From contig JAHRBS010000001.1 of assembly GCA_024305745.1 (NCBI GenBank), positions 248,001 to 312,000 of the forward strand: a stretch of 64,000 bases of DNA. Direction: 5' to 3'. The position numbers were made by a program, and so were the translations under genes. Below the pieces are notes generated by a model, which ran no database searches, had not been told where the DNA came from, and saw nothing but the letters and a program-made list of their open reading frames with translations. This DNA is from Polyporus tsugae (taxonomy: Eukaryota > Basidiomycota > Agaricomycetes > Polyporales > Polyporaceae). This document shows positions 21,671 through 33,668 of the stretch, one piece after another (the first letter of the stretch is position 1; the number at the start of each line of letters is the position of its first letter).

Positions 21671-23626
21671 TTACGCTCTGTATGCTCCTAGGCAGAGTCC
21701 GTGGCCGCTATCCGCACTCTCAGAGCCAGTCACGAGGGTCATACCATTGCTGCCCCAGAGCGCCTTGCATTCCCCGCGCCCGATGCTGTGAGACTGTGAG
21801 CAACACAACGCACCACATGACACGAGGGATACAGGACGCCTACCGAGATCGCAACGCCGTCTTGAACCAGGTACCCGCTCAACCCTGGGCATGTCTTATG
21901 CACCACCTCGACGGGGAACGTCGTCCTGATTTCCTCTGCGAATGCTAGCGTGTCCTGCAACACCTCCGCCGCGTCGAAGAGGTCGTCATGCAGATCCTCC
22001 AGACGCTTTCTCGTCGTCTCGCCTCCCACCCCGCGACGGATATCGAAAAGCAAGACATGGATCGTCCCAGAATGGTCCTCGTTCAGCATGAACGCACACC
22101 GGGAGCCCATGACGGAGATGTGCGAGATATAATCGAAGCGCACGATCCTCGTCCCCCCCGGGCCCCACTCCGCCCAGCGCACCGTGCGCCGTCGCTGGTT
22201 CAAGTTCGCGCTGCCAGTGCCAGTGTGCCCGCGGGCCAACGCAGGTGTCGCGTTGATGTTGATGTTGTTCCGCGCGTAGAGCGTCGAGAGCGGAACGAAA
22301 ATGGCATACCGTTCCGACACGACGCGACCTTCGACATCATCAATGGACTGCAGCAAGGTGATGGTGAGGACCGTGAGCGCGGGGTCAAGTCCGAAAGCGA
22401 GAGTCTGGTCGCCAGGCTGTGCGGGAGCGGAAGGCGGGAACTGCATGTACGCCCGGACGTAGGGGGCGAAGCGGGAGGTCTTTAGGCGCGGCAGCTCCAG
22501 GACGCAGAGCGCGGTTGCCAGAGACGCGGGTGGGGGCGGGTGCTCGGCGGAGGTGTCGAATTCGTACACGGACACGGCCTGGGCGGTGACGAGGACGACG
22601 AGGGAAGGGGATATCACCCTGCAGCACGAGCCCCGACTGCGGCTTTGTTGATGCTGTGGCGAAGTGCAAACGTGTTAGGTCAGGTTGAGGAGCTTAGAAA
22701 AAGGGAAAGGACCAGAAGGGGGTGCGTATACACGTACCCAGACGAGGACTGACGTCTTCCAGTTCCAGACGTGCACCGCGGACTTCTGGTCGTCCGTGAT
22801 GCTCCATGCGATCACGTCTCCGAAGATCTGCAGGTCCTCGATGGTATTGAACCCCCCTTGAGTGCTCACAGGGTCGAACGCGATCCTGAATGGGTCTGGA
22901 CCAGCAGCCGAATGGGGCCTGCCCTCGGTAATCGAGTACACGTAGCACTCCGGCGGCCTTCTGTATGCGAGAACGCGGCGCATTAGCCGAGTCCTGTCAT
23001 TATCCCACTGGATCGGACCACCTACATCTCTGGTCGCGCTGGCCGCGAGAAGACGAGCAGGTCCTGCGCGATGTCCACAGTCAGAGTGCCCATCACGGCC
23101 TTCGGGACATTGAGCGACTCCGAGATGTGCGACATAACCGCCAGAACGGATTTTCTCTGTTCGGTTGGAGGGTCGCACGAGGGCAGAGGTGGGCGCCAGA
23201 GGACGAGATCCAAAAGGTAGTTGGCCAGGTAAGGGATGAACCCATCCGTCACCCCAGGCCAATGCGGAATGACTTCGTCAGGGAGCAATATGAACGGCAG
23301 GGCGTTCAGAGGGAATGCAGTGGTGCAGAGTGTTCGAAGGGTCCTGAGGCGGTCGGCGATGCACAGGCGACTCTGGCCTAGTTCTACCCTGCCAGCACGC
23401 GCGAGTGCGAGTTTATACTCCACTTCGATGGTATCATTAATCAAGTCCCTGATGTCGCGGCATAGCTGCGTGTAAACACAGTCAATGGTCGCCATGGTAC
23501 GATAGAGAGCATCTTTAGGACGCTTACCCTCTTGCACCTCAAGAGCGAAATGATGTCAAGGGCGAGGAGGATGCGAATGCGAACGTCTTCAGGGATATCT
23601 AGTATCCGGCTCGCCGAAGGTGCCAT
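21671..23626 (-). CDS. F-box protein A of the five-exon family
   Basis: Exons 23626-23528, 23465-23026, 22960-22738, 22653-21844 and 21793-21671 give 564 aa with consistent phases. The F-box is at residues 10-33 (LDIPEDVRIRILLALDIISLLRCKR). The rest has regularly spaced hydrophobic strands with Trp/Asp turns (VWNWKTSVLVW, VVLVTAQAVSVYEF), like a degenerate beta-propeller. It shares its intron positions with the gene at 24085-26123 and with the broken gene at 46012-54137; exon 3 is 223 nt in A and B. The start MAPSAS is chosen because it directly precedes the F-box. Probable SCF adaptor; targets unknown. Confidence 0.8.
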
Positions 23627-23943
23627 TCCAGTAGAGCGCGATGCAGAGGACTGATAGCCTGTTAGCAAATGTTCCGTGTGGGTCGATGCTAAAGTAGTAC
23701 TAGATGCCCACCGCGCAGTGATACGCAGGAGGGGTTGTCGCCAACCGCTTGAAGCGATACTTGGGGCGGGGCTGTGTTTGCAGTGCCACGTATCAGAAAA
23801 GGGAACGATGCGGCAGTCGTGGAATACTTGGAATCCGAGTACACTGCGGACTGTGAGCCACATTCAAATGTCAGTACGAATCACCGGGTATCGTGACGCT
23901 CGCACCATTGATGTCGCTGCGAAGAAATGAACTTTTCTGCAGC

Positions 23944-24153
23944 GAGGAAAGCCTATGGAAATGATGAACATTTCCTAGATCTTTCACTGCGACGGAAAGT
24001 CCTTGCAAAAGCGCCTTTCCTCGGATACAATAGGCCCATGAGCCTTTCCGGGCTCTAGGTTGGCGCCTTTCCAAAGCCTTTCCGTTACGGTGAAATTTTG
24101 ATGGAAAGGGTCCAATTCAGAAGGCTATCCATCGACTTTCCATGACGTGGAAA
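23944..24153. repeat. Cluster of CTTTCC / GGAAAG motifs
   Basis: About eight copies of CTTTCC or its complement within 210 bp, four of them as GCCTTTCC. A local hairpin (ACTTTCCA...TGGAAAAGT) sits near 24135-24153. The cluster overlaps the last exon of F-box gene B. Confidence 0.5.
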
Positions 24154-26123
24154 AGTTAATTTCTCCCCAGTGTATGTCCCCCCATGCAGTGCGCACAACT
24201 GAGTGTTGGGGACCGACTCATGGCACATACTGACTCGGATAAATGGCATTATGGGGTTACACTGGAGCGGTACACGTTCAGGCCGAATATTCCCTGCCCA
24301 TGGGGTTTCAAGCAGCCGGCGTCTGGGAAGCTCCAATCAGAACGAGAAGGGCAAGAATAACGATAATGGAATTTACTTACCACAAGCACCAGCCCGTCCT
24401 CTGTCAACACGACCGACGCAGACAGCTCGTCCAGCCCCAACGGGATATCCCGAAACGTAAACTCGAACGGGAACGTCGTCCGGATCCGCTTCGCGAACGC
24501 TAGCGTCTCGAACAGCGTGTCCGTCGCGTACACGAGCCCCCTCGCGTCCTGTAGACGCCGCGGGTCCTGCCTGGCCCATGGGTGCACGTCGAAGACGAAG
24601 ACCCTCAGGGCCGCGGTGTTGCTTGTCCACGTCTTCTGCGTGATCGCGACGGAGCAGCCCATGGGCGAGAGCGTGCACGGGAACTCGAAGTGGACGATGC
24701 GCGCGCCGGTCGGCCCCCACTCGTTCCAGGTGAACATGCGCGGCCGGCGCGACCAGCTTGTCGACGACGCTTCGACGCGGGCCTTGAGGGTCGAGACGGG
24801 GACGAAGATCGCGTACTGGTCTAGTTGGACTACGCGCCTGGGGGTGTTGACCCTGAACTCGAGGTAGATCGTCAGGACCGTCAGGTCGGGGTCGTGGCGG
24901 TAGAGCGGGGCATCGTCCGGGCCTGGGGCAGGTGGGAACTGAATATAGCTGTGAACAGGGCCGTAAGCAGGTCCTAAGATGTTCTCCGACCGCGCGGGGA
25001 GCCCCAGAGTACACAACGCCGTGTCGTGAGTCGAGAGTTCGGGTGGAGCTTCGCGGTTGCGGTCGAACGAGTAGAGGAGCAGTGACTGACTCGTGACAAC
25101 CACAACGTGGGACTGGGATATCAAGCGACAGTGCCACCACCTTATGGCGGTGACATACTTGTACGGAAGGATGTTTAGCCCGCGGTTGCCGTTGCGATCA
25201 ACGAAGGGACATACCCAGACCGCTACGCCGGTTTTCCAGTTGAGAACCCACATCTCACGCTTTTCTCCATTATGAACATTCCAGGCGAGTAAATCCCCGA
25301 GGATCTGGATGTCATCGCAAATCTGCGCATCGATCAAGCGTTGGAAATCCAGGGTCGATGAAATGTGGCTCCGGGATGCAAGGGGATGGGGTTGTCCTTC
25401 GCTGAGCGAGTATATGCAGCATTCGGTCACGACTTGTCTGCGAGGAAAATGTGAGTTCGAGTTCATACGTGGATCGCGTTACAGCAATTTGCACGCACAA
25501 GGGATCCAAGGTTGAGAATCTTCGCGAGAAGATCAGCAGGTCCTGGGCGAGATCTACTGCGCAACTGCCGCTTCGGTGTCCATCCAATCCGAGCCTTTGC
25601 ACGCTATGGGCGACCTTGAGTTCGTCGAAGCCAGAAAAGGTTGTCGCAGGTCGCCAAAGAGGGACGCTGTCCTCTACAACTACCATGCCCGAGCGAGTTG
25701 GCAAAAAGCCGAACGGAGGCAGTGACGCACGCTTGAGTGGATGGTCACCGGCATGAAACCTAGCACGATGCTCCCGCAGGGCCGTCAAGCGATCGACAAC
25801 GGCGACGGAACGTGTGCCATCGATTCGTCCTGAACGAGCGAGGTGGAGCTTGTATCGAATGGCGATGTTATTGTTGATGAGGTTTCCGAGGGAGCGACAC
25901 ACCTGCGTATGAGAGGGTATCAATGTTGGACTCTGTAAGACGATGACTGTCCGCGTGGCCCTACCCGCTTGCAGATGATCAACTCCCTGATATTGAATGC
26001 TAGGAGGATCGAGAGTTGCACATCTTGCGGAAGCTGTAATATGTTGAACTGTTGGATATCTTCTGTAAGGTGCAATAGGTTGGCCCAGGTCGATGGGCCG
26101 GCGTGAGCAACTGGGTCAGTCAT
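24085..26123 (-). CDS. F-box protein B of the five-exon family
   Basis: Exons 26123-25965, 25902-25499, 25437-25215, 25157-24381 and 24330-24085 give 602 aa with all phases agreeing. The F-box is near residues 27-53 (NILQLPQDVQLSILLAFNI then LIICKR). Downstream, WD-like strands (LLAWNVHNGEKREMWVLNW, SHVVVVTSQSLLLYSF) and a conserved block FDVHPWARQDPRR...EDGLVLV. Compared with gene A, exon 1 is longer at the N-terminus and exon 5 differs completely. It is the closest relative of the broken copy at 46-54 kb and is the template used to read that rearrangement. Probable SCF adaptor (family inference). Confidence 0.82.
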
Positions 26124-27177
26124 CTTCTGGAGATGTTAACTGATGGTGAGGAATAAAAGCCATTAGCCCCGATAAATGCGCATGCAGCCGCATAACGATC
26201 AGCTGCGCGGGCCATCATCAGTGTTAGAGCTGAAGGTTGGGACGTACTCTGGTGTAGTGTCAGTAGGAAGCTCTTGGCCCAAAGCCAGATTTTGGACAGG
26301 ACTTGTACTTGGACAACATGAGTCACGTCTGAAAAACTCGCCTGGCCTATCAGTTATATATACCGTACTTGACACTGACAGTACCGTTGTACACGAGGTG
26401 ATGAGGCTGTGTTTCGACGAGCGATGATTAATATTCTGGCATGTCCGGATGATGGCGGAGAGGCTGTGACTATTGGAATGTGCTGAGTCGCCGAACTGCA
26501 GTTCCCAGAGGGTTGAGGCAGACGGGGTACGTGGTGGTCGAGAATAAGCTACATTGGACGAACTGATGAAACCCCAGTGGTTGCAAGGGCCGGCGCTTCA
26601 CGGCCCGATTCCGGATATATTACCACGCTTCTATTGGCTCATACCTCCGTTGTCCTCCGAGTCACCGACTCTCGAGCGGCTCTCGAGCCTTCCGGTCTCC
26701 TACTCCTCCCTCCGGGCTTCTCACTCGCTCGTCATGGGGTGTGTCGTCAGTTCAGCCTCTTCTGTAACTGACTTGATCCACCCCAATGGGACAAAATTCA
26801 TTGTGAAACCTCCTTAATTACCCTCTTGATTGGCAGGTACCACGAGGCATGCATGGTTGGAGCAACCCCAAGTACCCCGCCTACGTCACCGGACGTGAGT
26901 TGTCCCCAAAACGCGAGGGCGAGACGGGGGCGGCTGTGCATGACGACTAGGTCCGGACGGCGTGGCCTGCTTCCTAATCCTTGTGTCGGCCACATGCCTC
27001 CCGAGGCTCCCGTGCCGACCGGGAGGATGATCACAACCTCGAACGGCCTGTGTTCCGAGTCAAGCTCCCCGACACTCCATTGTCTCGGGCGTACTTGCAC
27101 TAGACGCGCTTCGTACACACACATATATATAAGCGGCAGTGTTTCACCAACTCCGTCATCTGGCCTTCCCGACCGTC
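26124..27177. other. Intergenic, no gene supported
   Basis: Divergent spacer: promoter of F-box gene B on the left, of the first glycine-rich gene on the right, where TATATAAG lies at 27126-27133, 45 bp before the ATG. Confidence 0.5.
27126..27133 (+). promoter_or_regulatory. TATA box (TATATAAG)
   Basis: Strong consensus, 45-52 bp before the ATG at 27178. Confidence 0.55.
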
Positions 27178-28639
27178 ATGGCAGCATACGACTACTACCG
27201 AAACTCCCTTCCTGGCTGGGGAACTCCACAGGTACGGGCATTTCAGTGGTGGTACACTAATCTCTATTGATAAACTGATATCGCTGTAGTTCCAGCTTGG
27301 AGCACCCCCAATGCCCACGTTCCAGCCCCAACCTTCATGTGAGTGGGGTCCAGCGTCCATACGCTCGATACAAACATTGAACTTTGGTTTCAGGGACAGG
27401 CTTAGACTTCTTTAACGCGCACGCGTACAATCCCGACCCGTACGTCTTCAGCAACCACGTCGTCTGTACATGCCCGCTCATCTCTGATCCCCTCAGATCC
27501 CTCTACAATTCAGTCATCGGAGGGCTCGGCTCGTACTCCGGAATCACGCTCGATCATCGTAGCGCTCGTTATTGGCACTCCATAGTATACAGCGGACTTG
27601 TAAGTCATTCATGGCATGGCTACTTATATACGAGCGACAAATCTCATCGTTCATGTCATAGGCTCCTCTGACCCAAGTACTTCCCGCAGACGTTGGAGGA
27701 GCTGCTGCGTATGAGGTCTATCGCACTTGGAAATACAACGCCTCCCTCTACGCCCCGCTCAGCGCCGATCGCATGATACAGCGAGAGGGGCTCGTTGCCA
27801 TGTCGATAGCGGAAGGTATGTCCATCTCTCGAATGCCCCCGATCTCCGCACGCTAAGCTTGCACGACTCAAGCCACTCGACTGTGGCAATACACCGGACG
27901 CGCAATGGACGTATACGGTCAACGCGCCGCCTGCGAGGCGGCCGCTGCAACGGCCTCACACCTTGCTGACAGGGTACGTTCTCGGCTCCCGACTCTCACC
28001 GAATAGACTGGCGGCTGAACCCCCCTCCCTCAGTTCCTCACCTACGCCGGCACAACCGGAGCGGCGGTCTTCCCACCCAGTCCCGCTCTCTCATCATACG
28101 GCGCAGGAGCAGGAGCAGGAGCCATGCTGCCGGCCACAGGCTCTTCCTACGGCGCCTACCCTTACGCTGGCGGCGCGGCCTCGTATGGAGGCTACTCCCA
28201 AGGCGCGGTCGCCTCCCCTGGTAGCTCGACGCTCGTCGTCACCCACCCGCGTCACCGCTCGCACTCGCGTCATGGGCACTCGCACTCGCATTCTGACCAC
28301 GGACATCACCACCATCACCACCCCCACCGCCGGAGCAGCGTCGATGTCATCCAGACAGGAGGGGGGGGCGCGAGATCTAACTACGTTCCGTACAGCACGG
28401 GAGGGTATGCTGCATCTGGGTCTGCGGGGTATGCACCTGGCTATGGTGGATATGGCGGCGGAAATAGTGGATATGGCGGCGGAAATAGTGGATATGGCGG
28501 TGGAAATGGTGGATATGGCGGCGGGTATGGTGGATATGGTGGTGGAAATGGTGGATATGGCGGCGGAAATGGTGGATATGGTGGATATGGCGGTGGATAT
28601 GGATACGGGCGACATCCTTCTGGCTGCGTGATTTGTTGA
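27178..28639 (+). CDS. Glycine-rich protein, tandem paralog 1
   Basis: Seven exons, 27178-27231, 27290-27338, 27394-27439, 27497-27599, 27662-27815, 27873-27973 and 28034-28639, give 370 aa. The first six exons encode a globular region of about 170 residues (YRNSLPGWGTPQF, then LTQVLPADVGGAAAYEVYRTW and LSADRMIQREGLVAMSIAEATRLW), predicted helical. The last exon is low-complexity: Ala/Gly/Tyr-rich, a His-rich patch (DHGHHHHHHPHRR), a conserved SSVDVIQTGG motif, then GYGGGN repeats. No signal peptide or membrane segment. Function unknown; the tail resembles phase-separating or structural glycine-rich proteins (speculative). The tandem paralog at 29103 has internal exons of identical length. 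Confidence 0.85.
28442..28602 (+). repeat. Coding minisatellite, GGN-TAT units
   Basis: About seven copies of an 18-21 nt unit encoding GYGGGN(S/G) at the C-terminus of the glycine-rich protein. Units differ mainly by silent changes and by a short GGATATGGT insertion. Confidence 0.8.
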
Positions 28640-29102
28640 TTCAAGTTGCTTTAAATGTGCCAGCTCTCTGGTCGTATTTATACACTCCTTATTTCTCATA
28701 TCATATTGTACCTCTTATTATGTACTGTACTAAGTGTACCAACTGATCCTAACTTAATGCCAGAGGTGCTTGTTAGGTAGTTATCGCATCAATGCGCGCT
28801 TAGTACTAAGCTCGGTGTACATTAGGATTCCAACGGTCTGTCGCGCCTTGACGTTCGCCATCATCATCCTCTTCTGCAGACTCCACTCAACGACCTCCAT
28901 CGTGCGTCTCTTGATATGACCGTACAGCGCCGGCTGGCGAGGAAACACGCCGACCAGACCGGACCGACTCCATGATGTCATAGGCCCGCCATAGGCAAAC
29001 GACTCCACCCTCGCTTCGAATTCGACACGTTCCTTGTACTACATATACTTTCTTCGGCGATGTATCTCCCTTCGAGTTCTGCACCACCATTCTGAATACA
29101 CC
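28640..29102. other. Intergenic spacer between tandem paralogs
   Basis: 3' UTR of paralog 1 and promoter of paralog 2. No gene recognised. Confidence 0.5.
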
Positions 29103-31017
29103 ATGTCCTACGAGCACTACCGGAACACCATGCCAGGCTGGGGCACATCCCAGGTATGTTCCTACCAATGTATGATTCCCTAAGTCGTGCTAACATTATT
29201 CCGCAGTTCCAGTTCGGGTCACCACCAGCCCCCAGGTTCCAGCCGCAGCCTTCATGTACGTGTTTCTGTCTTACTGTGACCCCCGCAGGACGCGTCCAAC
29301 CATCGAGTACCGTACAGGGGGTGGTTTGGACTTCTACAACGCGCACGCGATCAACCCCGATCCGTAAGTACATACCAGCACCTCGATCGTGTTGCGCCCC
29401 TAACCCCGATCGTCGATCGTCGATCGCGTCGTGCCCACAGCATGTTCTACAACTCGATAATGTCCCGCGCGCAGGGCTTTGGGTCCTTCCCGCTCGGCCG
29501 CGACGACGCGCGGTACTGGCACCGGCGCATCTACAGCGGTCTCGTAAGCATTACGAACGCCCTACATACAACCCCGGCGATCACACTCAAGCTGACGCTG
29601 CCGTCATCGATATCGTCCAGGTGCCGCTCGCGCAGGTGCTTCCGAACGACATCGGCGCGGCAGCCGCCTACGAAGCGTATCGGACGTGGAAGCACAACTC
29701 GTTTCTGTACGAGCCCCTCAGCGCGGACCGCGGGCAGCAGCGCGAGGGCCTCGTCGGCATGGCCATCGCGGAAGGTACGTAACGCGCACGCCCTTCAATC
29801 CGTGTGTGAACTGTCGCTCATGCTCAGGTTCATGCTGGCTTCGTGCAGCGACGCGCCTGTGGCGGTATGCCGGCCGCTCCGTAGACACGTTCGGGCTTCA
29901 CGCTGCAGCAGAGGCCGCTGGAGCCGTCGCGTCCGTCCTCGCTGAACGCGTACGTCCCTCTCACCCCATTTCCCATCCCCTCCCGCGCGAGCCGTGTTCT
30001 CAGCTTCTCTGACCTCTCCTCGGACAGTTGACAGGCTATATGGGCGCCGGGGGCGGTCTCGGCAGCATGGGTGTGCAGTCTCCGTACGCCTCGAGTGCAG
30101 GCGGGTATGGACAAGGACAAGGACAAGCAAGCGGGTATGGACAAGGACAAGGACAAGGATACGGATATCGCGGACGGCGGAGCTCCATCAGCACACCGCT
30201 CGGTCCCCCCGGGGGTTCGCCTTTCGGCGGCGGGTCACCCTACCTCGGTGGCGGGTCACCCTACCTCGGTGCGGGCGCCGGCGGGTACCCCCAGAGCATA
30301 TCCCCCGGCGGGATGCGAGGGTCGCCGTCGCCGTTCGGCGGCGTTCCACGTTCCATATCGCCTTTCCCCGGTGCCGGACTCGGTGCTGGCGCTGGCGCAG
30401 GGATGGGTGGCGTTCCGGGTGTCGGTGGGGCGTACGGCGCAGGGATGGGTCTCTCAGGTGCTGGCGCGGGCATGGGCATGGGTGCGCCAGGTGGCGGTAT
30501 GGGCATGGGCGCGCCAGGTGGAGGTATGGGCGCGCCTGGTGGCGGTATGGGAATGGGTGCGCCAGGTGGCGGTATGGGCATGGGCGGGGCTGGAGGTATG
30601 GGCATGCCAGGCGCGTACGGCGATCCAAACGTGAACGTGCAAAGCGTGCCGCCCGGCTCGACGATCATCCTTGAGCACGGCAGTACGGGCAGGCGGCGGA
30701 GGCACTCTCATTCTCATTCGGGCAAGCATCGTCGCTCGCACAGTGTAGACGTCATTCAGACGGGCGGCACGCCGAATGGGGGCGGGTATGGTGGTGGCGG
30801 AGGATACGCAGGAAGCTACGGTCGTGGATCTGGACTCGGATCCGGAGGGGGCCTCGGTGGATACGGTGGTGGGGGTGGATATGGTGGTGGCCAGGGCGGT
30901 GAGATGGGTGGCCAGGGAGGTGGAATGGGTGGCTATGGCGGTGGGATGGGTGCTGGCGCGTCGTACGGCCCCGGGGGGATGTATGGTCAGTCTGCCTATC
31001 GTGGCAGAGCATTCTGA
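29103..31017 (+). CDS. Glycine-rich protein, tandem paralog 2
   Basis: Seven exons, 29103-29153, 29207-29255, 29318-29363, 29441-29543, 29621-29774, 29849-29949 and 30028-31017, give 497 aa. Exons 2-6 have exactly the same lengths (49, 46, 103, 154, 101 nt) as in paralog 1. The globular part is well conserved (YRNTMPGWGTSQF, DARYWHRRIYSGL, LSADRGQQREGLVGMAIAEATRLW). The last exon is 384 nt longer and encodes GYGQGQGQ, GMGMGAPGG and GGYGGG repeats, an Arg/His/Ser patch, and the same SVDVIQTGG motif. Function unknown. Conservation of the globular half and the VDVIQTGG motif suggests these are the functional parts. Confidence 0.85.
30454..30610 (+). repeat. Coding minisatellite, GMGMGAPGG units
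   Basis: Tandem units of about 15-27 nt around GGCATGGGTGCGCCAGGT, inside the last exon of glycine-rich paralog 2. Confidence 0.7.
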
Positions 31018-31235
31018 GCGTTGTCATTGATTCCAGAACGCTTTGACTCTTGATATCCTTCTGTACTTGTACTGCACCGCAAACCATCTTGTATATACCC
31101 TACATTGCACTGCTGTCTTCTAATTTCTAAAGGAATCCTGTTGCAGAAGGTTCAATATCATTTATGATCTGGTCGTTGCTTTGGGTTATTCACCAATGGA
31201 AGTCATAAGGCAGAAGGAAGGAAGAGAGATTGAAT
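31018..31235. other. Short intergenic spacer
   Basis: 3' UTR of glycine-rich paralog 2. From about 31189 the DNA is nearly identical to the flank of the intact arrestin gene (about 35938). Confidence 0.6.
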
Positions 31236-32483
31236 TCATCCATCTTTCTCATCCAAATCCCAGTCCCGAGAGTCTGCGTCCCAGTACGCGCTGTGATGAA
31301 GCATTGAGTCAGCAAAGAGAACTAACTAATCCGAACAAGAAATACATACGGAGGAAGATCCAACGGTGGCGGCATAGAATCCGAGTCCGACTCCCCCTTC
31401 GCAATCGGCTTGTCGATGCCAGAGGTAACCTTCACAGGCACCTCCAACTTCAACGAGTTGCCGATTCCCGGGAAAGGTACCTTCACAACCAAGTTGTACT
31501 GAGACTCTGCCCAGTTAGCCCCCTGCCGAAGGATTGAACCAAAACCAAAGGTACGCACGTTGCACTCGATGTTGTTTCACCGTGAACGCCGGCGGACAGT
31601 TCAGCCGGAACATCGACCGGAACGTCGCGCGCTGTACCCACGAGCCCTTCGCGTCCAGGTCCACGCCCTTCGTCGACCCCAGACGCTTCTCGTCCCGGTC
31701 CGAGTCGACGACGAGTGCGCGCTCGACCGGGGCCCACTCCTTCTCGGACAGCTCCGACTCGACTGGGGCGGGGCCGCCCGCCCTCTCGTTCTCGTTCTCG
31801 CGCTCCCGCTTTCGCCCGAGGAACACCGCGACGTCGCCGCTCGGAGAGACGTGCATGAACTTGGCGCGGAGCTTCACCCTGCGGTGGAGCGCGAACTCGA
31901 GCTGATCTGCGCTCTGCAGGACGGGCGGGAATAGAGGCTTGCTGGAGCTGGACGCGTCCGCTTCGCGGCGCGGCTGGGGCGTGGTCGTGATGGAGATGGT
32001 GTAGGGAATGTCCGAGAAGAGAGGAGAGGACTGGTATGTAGGAGAGGGATAACTAGTAAGGAGGGTGGGGTCATGTCGGTCACGAAAGAGGCTGGATGGC
32101 TCACCTCAACGTGCACCTTCGAGTACTCACCCCAGAGCCCGCGGCGGATGCTGTCCTCCTTGATGAACGACTTCCACCCATGCGTGGCGTGCTCGGCCCT
32201 GAGCGCCGCGCCGGGCTCGTCCCTCGGGAGCACGGCGAGCGGCGCGCAGTGGCGCTCAGGCTTGCTCAAGGTGAGGACGCCCTTGCACACGCCGACAGCG
32301 GTGAGCGAGTAACGGACGTTGCCCGACTGGCCGAAGCCGCTATAATGGAAGGAGGGCGGGAGCAACTCGGGGAGCGTGAACGCGAACGGGACAGTGGGTA
32401 CACACCGCTGCCGCAGGTCCAGAGCGAGGTGTCTTCGTGTGCGAGGCGGACCGTCTCTTGCAGCGCCACCTTGTCGCGATGGA
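31189..32483. repeat. Segmental duplication of the arrestin locus (copy 2)
   Basis: Direct repeat of about 35938-37268, same orientation, covering the 3' flank, exons 2-5 and introns. The right boundary lies at the end of the neighbouring orphan gene. Confidence 0.8.
31236..32483 (-). pseudogene. Truncated, frameshifted arrestin-like duplicate
   Basis: High DNA identity to exons 2-5 and introns of the intact arrestin-like gene at 35981-37509, including the C-terminal splice sites and stop (TGA 31238-31236). Two defects: the match stops near 32483, so exon 1 with the start codon is missing; and, in the exon corresponding to 37268-36869, 24 bases of the intact gene after GTGTACCC are replaced by 2, a net loss of 22 that shifts the frame. 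Some substitutions also occur. Not expected to make an arrestin. Confidence 0.85.
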
Positions 32484-33668
32484 TTAACACCCCTCGGCAA
32501 GGGCAGATCCGGCGAAGAGCTAAACAATGGCACATCAGCACTGTCAGCCAGTATTCACAGGTGCATATATGCGACCCGCCCGTGCACGAACTCACATTCC
32601 ACGACTTCACGTTAGCCTGGTGTGTCTTCCGGCCACCAGCACGCCGGTTGTCCGCAACCCGCCGGACCGCGTCCACCCAAGTCTTGACCTGAAAGCGAGC
32701 AAGTGCCTCTGTTACAGAATAGTGAGCGCGAGGCTCCGTCCCACTCTGCACTCATTGTACGCTCACCTTCTGTGCCGATCAAATCGTCGTCAAGCTCTTC
32801 GTCTTCTACGTGAAGCCCATCCTGGTCATACCCGAGCAGCTGTTCTCCAGCACCCTCAATATCGTATCGCGCCATGAGTGCGTCCTCGTCATCTAGCTCC
32901 GAGACGTCAAGCATGCCGGTACTCCTGTTGTCTGACAGACCGGAGGGATGTCGGGAGGTGGACGGCGAGGCCGTTGCGCGCCTTGCTTGTGACTGTGGCC
33001 GCGGTGTGGGGCCACCACTTGTCTTGGGGCCGGCCTGCGATGTTGTTGGATACCTGCGAAAATGACATGTCACGGTCAGACTTGGACAGGACAGAATACA
33101 AATATACAGCTACGACGTACCAATATGAGACGATCTTGGAGCAGAGGGATTTCAGCGTTGAGGACTTGGCGGCACGTAGGTCGTAAAACGCGCACACACG
33201 CATCAGGCGTTTCTTTCGTCTCTGGAGCGGCCATTTGAAGAACCACTGAGGGTATAGAAAGTGTGAGCGAGAGAAGGCGACTCACAGGTAGCTTTCGAGC
33301 ATCTCAGCTCTTGAGACCTTCTCACCCGAACTGCTTAGCGGCAGTTGAATACCCCCATCTTCAATGCCCCCTTGAGGTGTGCTCCCTGCAGCCGAGTCGA
33401 CAGTTAGCTCATCAGGATGAGCCTGAGACGGGATCTGTCCGGGGGGTGAGCTGTGGATGTCGGGCGGTGGCCATCCAGCAGGCGGGGTCTCTCCGGAAAA
33501 GGTCGGTCTGCCGGACCCAACTAGCTGCGCTCCGTGAACCGTGCAGTCGTCCAGCAGGGCGGGATCGATGGGAATGCCTTCGATGTTCGAGAGGTGTGTC
33601 GCGTCGGGTGCGGGGTAGAAGAGCGGGGGTTGCGAGGCCGTCATCAAGCTTGAGAGACTACTGGCCAT
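32484..33668 (-). CDS. Orphan protein gene ending at a duplication junction
   Basis: Proposed exons 33668-33286, 33245-33121, 33053-32767, 32708-32596 and 32519-32484. Exon 1 starts MASSLSSLMTASQ and is Pro/Ser-rich and disordered-looking. Exon 2 is strongly basic (WPLQRRKKRLMRVCAFYD). Exon 3 holds a Ser/Pro-rich linker and an acidic block (DVSELDDEDALMARYDIEG, EDEELDDDLIG). Exon 4 is helical (EALARFQVKTWVDAVRRVAD). Exons 2-5 join in phase, but exon 1 joins exon 2 only with a 2-nt phase conflict, so exon 1 may be misdrawn or the allele damaged. The stop falls right where homology to the arrestin locus begins, so the natural 3' end may have been replaced. I do not recognise the family; basic plus acidic patches suggest a nuclear protein. 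Confidence 0.5.

Noticed and set aside
24373..25140. 255-codon minus-strand frame in an alternative phase
   Set aside because: Same strand as F-box gene B, but the other phase matches both paralogs; this one is a GC-driven shadow.
28300..28610. Possible CRISPR-like array of regular repeats
   Set aside because: Repeats are in-frame glycine codons in a eukaryotic gene, with no unique spacers; CRISPR is not expected in fungi.
28094..28699. Long minus-strand frame with ISTIS repeats
   Set aside because: Antisense of the GYGGGN coding minisatellite.
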